Shown here piece by piece: positions 8,689 through 11,643 of a stretch of DNA of 11,643 bases. A program made the position numbers and the translations under genes. Where the stretch lies: positions 1 to 11,643 of the forward strand of contig JAKPAQ010000638.1 of assembly GCA_029779385.1 (NCBI GenBank), read 5' to 3'. The DNA comes from Actinomycetes bacterium (GTDB taxonomy: Bacteria; Actinomycetota; Actinomycetes; Propionibacteriales; Nocardioidaceae). The stretch's first letter is position 1. Each line of letters opens with the position of its first letter. Below the pieces are notes generated by a model that did no database searches, was not told where the DNA came from, and worked only from the letters and a program-made list of their open reading frames with translations.

Positions 8689-8979
8689 TCAAAACCCATC
8701 GGCAAGAGCGGCGGCGACGTTGACTCGACCGTTTCGAACCGGTGTGTTCTCGGCCAACCAAAACTGTTGCGCCTCCACCATCAGGTACGGCGGCAAGGTG
8801 CCGTTTGCTCGGACTACTCGCCACCAACAGACCGCATGTCCGTCACGAGCCATCACCGCTCCGACCTGTCTGGCACCGCCGCGGCCAAGTTTCTGCGCGA
8901 CCAACCCGTAGGTAACCACTCGCCCAGGTGGCAGCTGCTCAACCAACTCCAGGACCGCTTCTGCGAACGCTTCATCCAT
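8689..8979 (-). CDS. Alkyltransferase-like protein (MGMT fold, no acceptor cysteine)
   Basis: This 96-residue protein is the DNA-binding domain of the O6-methylguanine-DNA methyltransferase family on its own. VVTYG (21-25) and the helix GARQVGAVMA (35-44, with Arg37 as the likely base-flipping arginine) match the family. The PCHRVV active-site motif reads VCWWRVV (50-56), so the alkyl-accepting cysteine is replaced by Trp52. Such alkyltransferase-like (ATL) proteins cannot repair the base themselves. Characterised members bind O6-alkylguanine and channel it to nucleotide excision repair. Cys51 sits one place before the usual acceptor, where proline normally is, which is unusual in my experience of the family. 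The ATG at 8979 has only a weak GGGTGAG before it. It is the first gene of the adnA-adnB-nudC cluster. Rv3204 next to mycobacterial adnA is the likely counterpart. Confidence 0.9.
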   Translation of the reverse strand: MDEAFAEAVLELVEQLPPGRVVTYGLVAQKLGRGGARQVGAVMARDGHAVCWWRVVRANGTLPPYLMVEAQQFWLAENTPVRNGRVNVAAALADGF

Positions 8980-8997
8980 GACTCACCCGGCCGTGAA

Positions 8998-9045
8998 ATT
9001 GACGTTTGGCCACCAACCCAAGTGGGTCAGTGGCCAAACGTCAAT
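8998..9045 (-). terminator. Perfect 16-bp inverted repeat between moeZ and the ATL gene
   Basis: ATTGACGTTTGGCCAC (8998-9013) and its exact complement GTGGCCAAACGTCAAT (9030-9045) flank a 16-base loop, which itself can pair ACCC with GGGT. The repeat starts 9 bases after the moeZ stop, the usual place for an intrinsic terminator. On the minus transcript only three extra T residues follow, so a U-tract is nearly absent. It ends 18 bases before the ATL start and could instead be an operator or leader hairpin for the repair genes. Confidence 0.5.
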
Positions 9046-9054
9046 CACAGCAAT

Positions 9055-10227
9055 TTAGTAGGACGGCTGACTGGGGTCGATCTGGTTGACCCAAGCCACG
9101 ACACCGCCGCCGACGTGGACGGCGTCGGCGTAACCGGCACCCTTGAGCACGGCCAAGGCCTCGGCCGAACGAATACCGGACTTGCAGTGCAATACCACTT
9201 GCGTGTCTTGAGGCAAACGGTCGAACGCCTTGCCCGCCAGAATCTCTCCCTTGGGGATCAGCACCGAGCCGGGGATCTGGTTGATCTCGTACTCATTTGG
9301 TTCACGCACGTCGACCAGTACGAAGTCGCGACTGCCTTCCGTGCGCTCCTTCAACCAACCGTCAAGCGTCGTAACCGAGATCGTGGCGTCGGCCGCGGCC
9401 TCCGCGGCCTCATCGCTGACCGCGCCACAGAACGCCTCGTAGTCACCCAGCAACGCCGTCGGCAGTTCGCCGTTTGGGTCGCGGCGAATCTTGAGGGTCG
9501 AGTAGCGCATTTCGAGTGCGTCATAAACCATCAGCCGCCCGATCAGCGGATCGCCAATCCCGGTGATCAGCTTGATCGCTTCGGTGACCATAATCGAACC
9601 GATCGAGGCGCACAGCACGCCCAACACGCCGCCCTCGGCGCACGACGGCACCATGCCCGGCGGGGGTGGTTCGGGGTAGAGGTCGCGGTATTGCGGACCT
9701 TCTTGGGCCCAGAAGACCGACACTTGGCCTTCGAACCGGTAAATGGAACCCCAGACGTAGGGCTTGCCCAAAATTACGGCCGCGTCGTTGACCAGATAAC
9801 GGGTGGCGAAGTTGTCAGTGCCGTCAACGATCAGGTCGTACTGGCTGAAGATTTCCAGCACGTTGTCGTTGTCGAGGCGCTCTTGGTGAACGATCGTCTT
9901 GACGTACGGGTTCGTCTCGGCAACAGACTCCGCGGCGCTGACAGCCTTGGGCTTGTCCAGATCTGACTGTCCGTGAATAACCTGCCGCTGCAGGTTCGAC
10001 TCATCGACCACGTCGTCGTCGATGATGCCAAGCGTGCCGACACCAGCGGCCGCTAGGTAAAGCAGCGCCGGGCTGCCAAGGCCACCGGCACCAATCACCA
10101 AAACCTTGGCGTTCTTGAGGCGTTTTTGGCCCGTCATTCCAACATCGGGGATGATCAGGTGCCGGCTGTAGCGGCGGACCTCATCGATAGTCAATTCGTC
10201 TGCGGGTTCGACCAAGGGGGCGACCAC
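9055..10227 (-). CDS. moeZ: MoeZ: E1-like adenylyltransferase with C-terminal rhodanese domain
   Basis: MoeZ adenylates the C-terminal glycine of ubiquitin-like sulfur carriers (MoaD and CysO types in mycobacteria) and then transfers sulfur to form the thiocarboxylate used for molybdopterin or cysteine synthesis. The 390-residue product has a ThiF/MoeB domain with YSRHLIIPDVG (20-30), nucleotide-binding GAGGLGS (47-52 region), ESNLQRQ (76-82), DGTDNF (135-140) and Cys196 in PSCAEGGVLG. The rhodanese domain spans about 281-390, with the active loop CKSGIRS starting at Cys348. The region where zinc-binding MoeB proteins have CPxC reads DPNGELPT, so the zinc site is missing. As I recall, this is also true of mycobacterial MoeZ. 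The GTG at 10227 is chosen because AAGGAG lies 6 bases upstream. Earlier in-frame TTG (10263) and GTG (10254) lack a ribosome site. It is divergent from the TetR gene. Confidence 0.95.
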   Translation of the reverse strand: MVAPLVEPADELTIDEVRRYSRHLIIPDVGMTGQKRLKNAKVLVIGAGGLGSPALLYLAAAGVGTLGIIDDDVVDESNLQRQVIHGQSDLDKPKAVSAAESVAETNPYVKTIVHQERLDNDNVLEIFSQYDLIVDGTDNFATRYLVNDAAVILGKPYVWGSIYRFEGQVSVFWAQEGPQYRDLYPEPPPPGMVPSCAEGGVLGVLCASIGSIMVTEAIKLITGIGDPLIGRLMVYDALEMRYSTLKIRRDPNGELPTALLGDYEAFCGAVSDEAAEAAADATISVTTLDGWLKERTEGSRDFVLVDVREPNEYEINQIPGSVLIPKGEILAGKAFDRLPQDTQVVLHCKSGIRSAEALAVLKGAGYADAVHVGGGVVAWVNQIDPSQPSY

Positions 10228-10233
10228 GGGCTT

Positions 10234-10239
10234 CTCCTT
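10234..10239 (-). promoter_or_regulatory. Ribosome binding site deciding the moeZ start
   Basis: AAGGAG on the minus strand, 6 bases before the GTG at 10227, is the best Shine-Dalgarno match near moeZ. It argues against the longer in-frame starts at 10254 and 10263, because it lies inside the extension they would add. Confidence 0.75.
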
Positions 10240-10301
10240 CGATTGCGATGTCACCGGATACAACTCGGCAACTACTCATATTGTTCCGTGCCTGCCCAAC
10301 T

Positions 10302-10320
10302 GGCGGACACCGCGTCCGCC
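10302..10320. repeat. Short inverted repeat in the moeZ/TetR divergent region
   Basis: GGCGGAC (10302-10308) and GTCCGCC (10314-10320) are exact complements around a 5-base spacer. The repeat lies midway in the 159-bp divergent gap, upstream of both genes, so it could be a protein-binding site or a hairpin in a leader. In GC-rich DNA a 7-bp repeat may be chance. Confidence 0.35.
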
Positions 10321-10344
10321 GATTGGGACGCAGTGCTTTGGCCG

Positions 10345-10372
10345 CGCTTGGTGACTCGCTAGTAACCAAGCG
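10345..10372. promoter_or_regulatory. 28-bp near-palindrome, likely operator of the TetR-family gene
   Basis: The outer half-sites CGCTTGGT (10345-10352) and ACCAAGCG (10365-10372) are exact complements, and the centre continues as nACTnGCnAGTn. In all, 12 of 14 mirrored positions pair. The length and symmetry are typical of TetR-family operators. It ends 14 bases before the GTG of the TetR gene and would cover the -35 region of the putative promoter, which fits autorepression. Confidence 0.6.
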
Positions 10373-10374
10373 GC

Positions 10375-10380
10375 TAAGGT
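10375..10380 (+). promoter_or_regulatory. Possible -10 box giving a leaderless TetR transcript
   Basis: TAAGGT fits the actinobacterial TANNNT pattern and lies 6 bases before the GTG at 10387, so transcription would start at or next to the start codon. A matching -35 is not clear (TGACTC at 10352-10357 is 17 bp away but poor). The AAGG inside this box could alternatively act as a Shine-Dalgarno site in a longer transcript. Confidence 0.35.
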
Positions 10381-10386
10381 GGAGAG

Positions 10387-11019
10387 GTGACCGAGAATCC
10401 AGCACCTAGGGCCCGCGCCGGCAGACTGCCAAGGTCGGCCCGACGTGCTCAACTTCTTGAAGTTGCCCTAGATGTGTTTGTGGAGCAGGGCTATCACGCC
10501 GCTTCCATGGACGAGATCGCCGATCGGGCGGGTGTATCCAAGCCGGTCCTGTATCAGCACTTCCCCGGCAAACTCGAGCTTTACACCGCGCTGATTTCCA
10601 GCGCGGTCGACTCGGTAATCGACGGGGTGCGCGAGGCGTTGGCTTCCACCCAAGACAACGCCGAACGCGTCCAAGCCACCATGCAGCTTTGGTACGACAG
10701 CGTCGCCGACCAAGAAAAAGCTTTCCGGCTCGTCTTTGAGTCCGATCTGACTAGCGACCCGGCAGTTCGCGAACTCGTCGACCGAGTTACCAGCGAATCA
10801 TCGGCGGCAATCGCCGATGTGATCGTCTCCGACGCGGGTCTGCCCCAGTCGGCCGCCCGCCTGCTCGCGGCCGGGCTCGTTGGCATGGGCCACGTTGGTG
10901 CGCGTGCTTGGCTTTCTGGGGAGTCAGATCTGACCCGCGAACAAGCAATCGAACTTGCCGCCAACCTCGCTTGGCGAGGCATTGGCGGCTTCCCCCAAAC
11001 CGCAGATCGAAGGAGTTGA
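10387..11019 (+). CDS. TetR/AcrR-family transcriptional regulator
   Basis: This 210-residue DNA-binding protein has an N-terminal TetR domain. ARRAQLLEVALDVFVEQGYHAAS (18-40) forms the first helices, and MDEIADRAGVSKPVLYQHFPGK (41-62) carries the helix-turn-helix with the family's typical VLYQHF...K ending. The C-terminal ligand-binding and dimerisation part is all-helical and does not identify a ligand. A basic N-terminal tail (about 8-20, several Arg) may add DNA contacts. The GTG start directly follows AAGGTGGAGAG. The gene overlaps nothing upstream, and its stop is immediately followed by the DUF3107 start, indicating co-transcription. The closest remembered counterpart is Rv3208, which has the same DUF3107 neighbour. 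The 28-bp near-palindrome just upstream suggests that it represses itself. The target genes and effector are unknown. Confidence 0.93.
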   Translation: MTENPAPRARAGRLPRSARRAQLLEVALDVFVEQGYHAASMDEIADRAGVSKPVLYQHFPGKLELYTALISSAVDSVIDGVREALASTQDNAERVQATMQLWYDSVADQEKAFRLVFESDLTSDPAVRELVDRVTSESSAAIADVIVSDAGLPQSAARLLAAGLVGMGHVGARAWLSGESDLTREQAIELAANLAWRGIGGFPQTADRRS

Positions 11020-11256
11020 GTGACCGTGGAGGTCAAGATCGGCGTACAACACGCCGCCCGCGAACTAACTGTCGAAACCGATGCCGAACCCGAAGCGATT
11101 TTGGCTTCGTTGAACGCAGCCATCAAGGATGAGACGGTCTTCACGCTCACCGACAGCAAGGGCCATACGGTCGCTGTCCCATCGGGCAACGTGGCCTACC
11201 TGTATTTCACGGCTGATACCGGCCGCAAGGTTGGCTTCGGGCTGACTGGTTCCTAA
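11020..11256 (+). CDS. DUF3107 family protein (TB9.4-like), function unknown
   Basis: This small protein of 78 residues begins MTVEVKIGVQHAARELTVET and contains a TLTDSKGHTVAVP segment followed by VAYLYF and RKVGFG. The pattern matches the actinobacterial DUF3107 family (TB9.4/Rv3208A in M. tuberculosis), which has no established function. It is predicted soluble and mainly beta with one helix, with no signal peptide or membrane segment. The GTG at 11020 abuts the TetR stop (TGA then GTG). AGGAG at 11011-11015 is 4 bases from this start and 10 bases from an in-frame GTG at 11026. The latter would give MEVKIG, the form I recall for the mycobacterial protein, so the start is uncertain by two codons. 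The arrangement implies translational coupling with the regulator. Confidence 0.88.
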   Translation: MTVEVKIGVQHAARELTVETDAEPEAILASLNAAIKDETVFTLTDSKGHTVAVPSGNVAYLYFTADTGRKVGFGLTGS

Positions 11257-11276
11257 GCCTGGCGGGCAAAATCAAC

Positions 11277-11643
11277 TCAGGCGTCTAGCCCGAGTCTGGA
11301 CATCCGCTCGGCGTGCGCTTCGGTAATCCGGGTGAACATTCGCCCGATCGAGGCTAGATCAAAACCGCCGGGGCGATCGACCGAACCGACGACCAAACTG
11401 GTCAACTCATCTCGCTCGGCCACGACCATTTGGGCTTGGCTCAATGCCTCACCCATCAGCCGGCGACCCCACAGCGCGAGGCGGCCGGCGATCCGCGGGT
11501 CTTGGGCAATCGCTTCGCGAACTTGGGCAACGACAAATTCGCTGTTTCCCGTTTGGCTCATCGTTGACACGACTAGTTTGCGAGTCTCCTCGTCCAGGAA
11601 GGCCGCGATCTCGCGGTAGAAGTCGGCGGCAAGTCCGTCGCCG
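11277..11643 (-). CDS. Ferritin-like fold protein, C-terminal part (5'-truncated by window edge)
   Basis: The last 122 residues are visible, and the frame is open to the right edge. They read GDGLAADFYREIAAFLDEET at the visible start and continue as an almost entirely helical, charged protein with LMGEALSQAQ and ITEAHAERM segments. The composition and position, convergent with the DUF3107 gene across a 20-base gap, match the actinobacterial ferritin-like family near Rv3210c, which is distantly related to MiaE-type tRNA hydroxylases. Metal-ligand residues of the four-helix bundle would lie mostly in the missing part, so catalytic function cannot be judged. An internal GTG at 11570 is not a likely start, because coding continues upstream without a break. 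The family assignment leans on synteny. Confidence 0.72.
   Translation of the reverse strand, partial: GDGLAADFYREIAAFLDEETRKLVVSTMSQTGNSEFVVAQVREAIAQDPRIAGRLALWGRRLMGEALSQAQMVVAERDELTSLVVGSVDRPGGFDLASIGRMFTRITEAHAERMSRLGLDA

Noticed and set aside
8767..9966. 399-codon open frame on the plus strand opposite moeZ and the ATL gene
   Set aside because: It is a shadow of codon bias in GC-rich DNA. It shows no recognisable domain, and the opposite strand carries two clear conserved genes.
10228..10263. Longer moeZ start at TTG 10263 or GTG 10254
   Set aside because: There is no ribosome site before either, whereas AAGGAG is correctly spaced for the GTG at 10227.
1..11643. CRISPR arrays, tRNA/rRNA genes, insertion sequences, attachment sites
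   Set aside because: I saw no regularly spaced repeats, tRNA-like cloverleaf, transposase or integrase. Coding is nearly continuous, with gaps of at most 159 bp.

Overview
The window looks like an ordinary chromosomal stretch of a high-GC actinobacterium (GC judged by eye at about 60-65%). The assignment rests on gene content: the heterodimeric helicase-nuclease AdnA-AdnB, a mycoredoxin with a CGYC active site, a MoeB-rhodanese fusion of the MoeZ type, and a TetR regulator followed by a DUF3107 protein. From memory, the order follows the Mycobacterium tuberculosis Rv3198c-Rv3210c neighbourhood. Several genes found there are absent here, including the channel gene between adnB and nudC and the genes between the alkyltransferase-like gene and moeZ and between moeZ and the TetR gene. 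GTG starts are common.

Layout, left to right. A 3'-truncated uvrD2 helicase gene (minus strand) runs off the left edge. It is divergent from mrx1 (plus), which converges on nudC with a 10-nt gap. Four minus-strand genes form a tight cluster, in transcription order: an alkyltransferase-like (ATL) gene, adnA, adnB and nudC. The gaps are 30 nt (ATL-adnA), a 4-nt ATGA overlap (adnA-adnB) and 4 nt (adnB-nudC). Upstream of this cluster on the same strand is moeZ, separated from it by a perfect 16-bp inverted repeat. Divergent from moeZ, across 159 bp, is a TetR-family gene immediately followed by a DUF3107 gene. A 3'-terminal fragment of a ferritin-like protein gene (minus strand) runs off the right edge.

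Functional reading. The left two thirds is mainly a DNA-repair block. AdnAB would resect double-strand ends, the ATL protein would flag O6-alkylguanine for excision repair, and UvrD2 is another SF1 helicase. NudC (NAD(H)/NAD-RNA hydrolase) and Mrx1 (mycothiol-linked reductase) add nucleotide and redox housekeeping. MoeZ activates sulfur-carrier proteins. The most informative non-coding signals are a 28-bp near-palindrome just before the TetR start, which fits an autoregulatory operator, and the long inverted repeat between moeZ and the repair cluster. I see no mobile element, CRISPR array, RNA gene or clearly novel system. Every stretch longer than 300 bases is accounted for by a gene.
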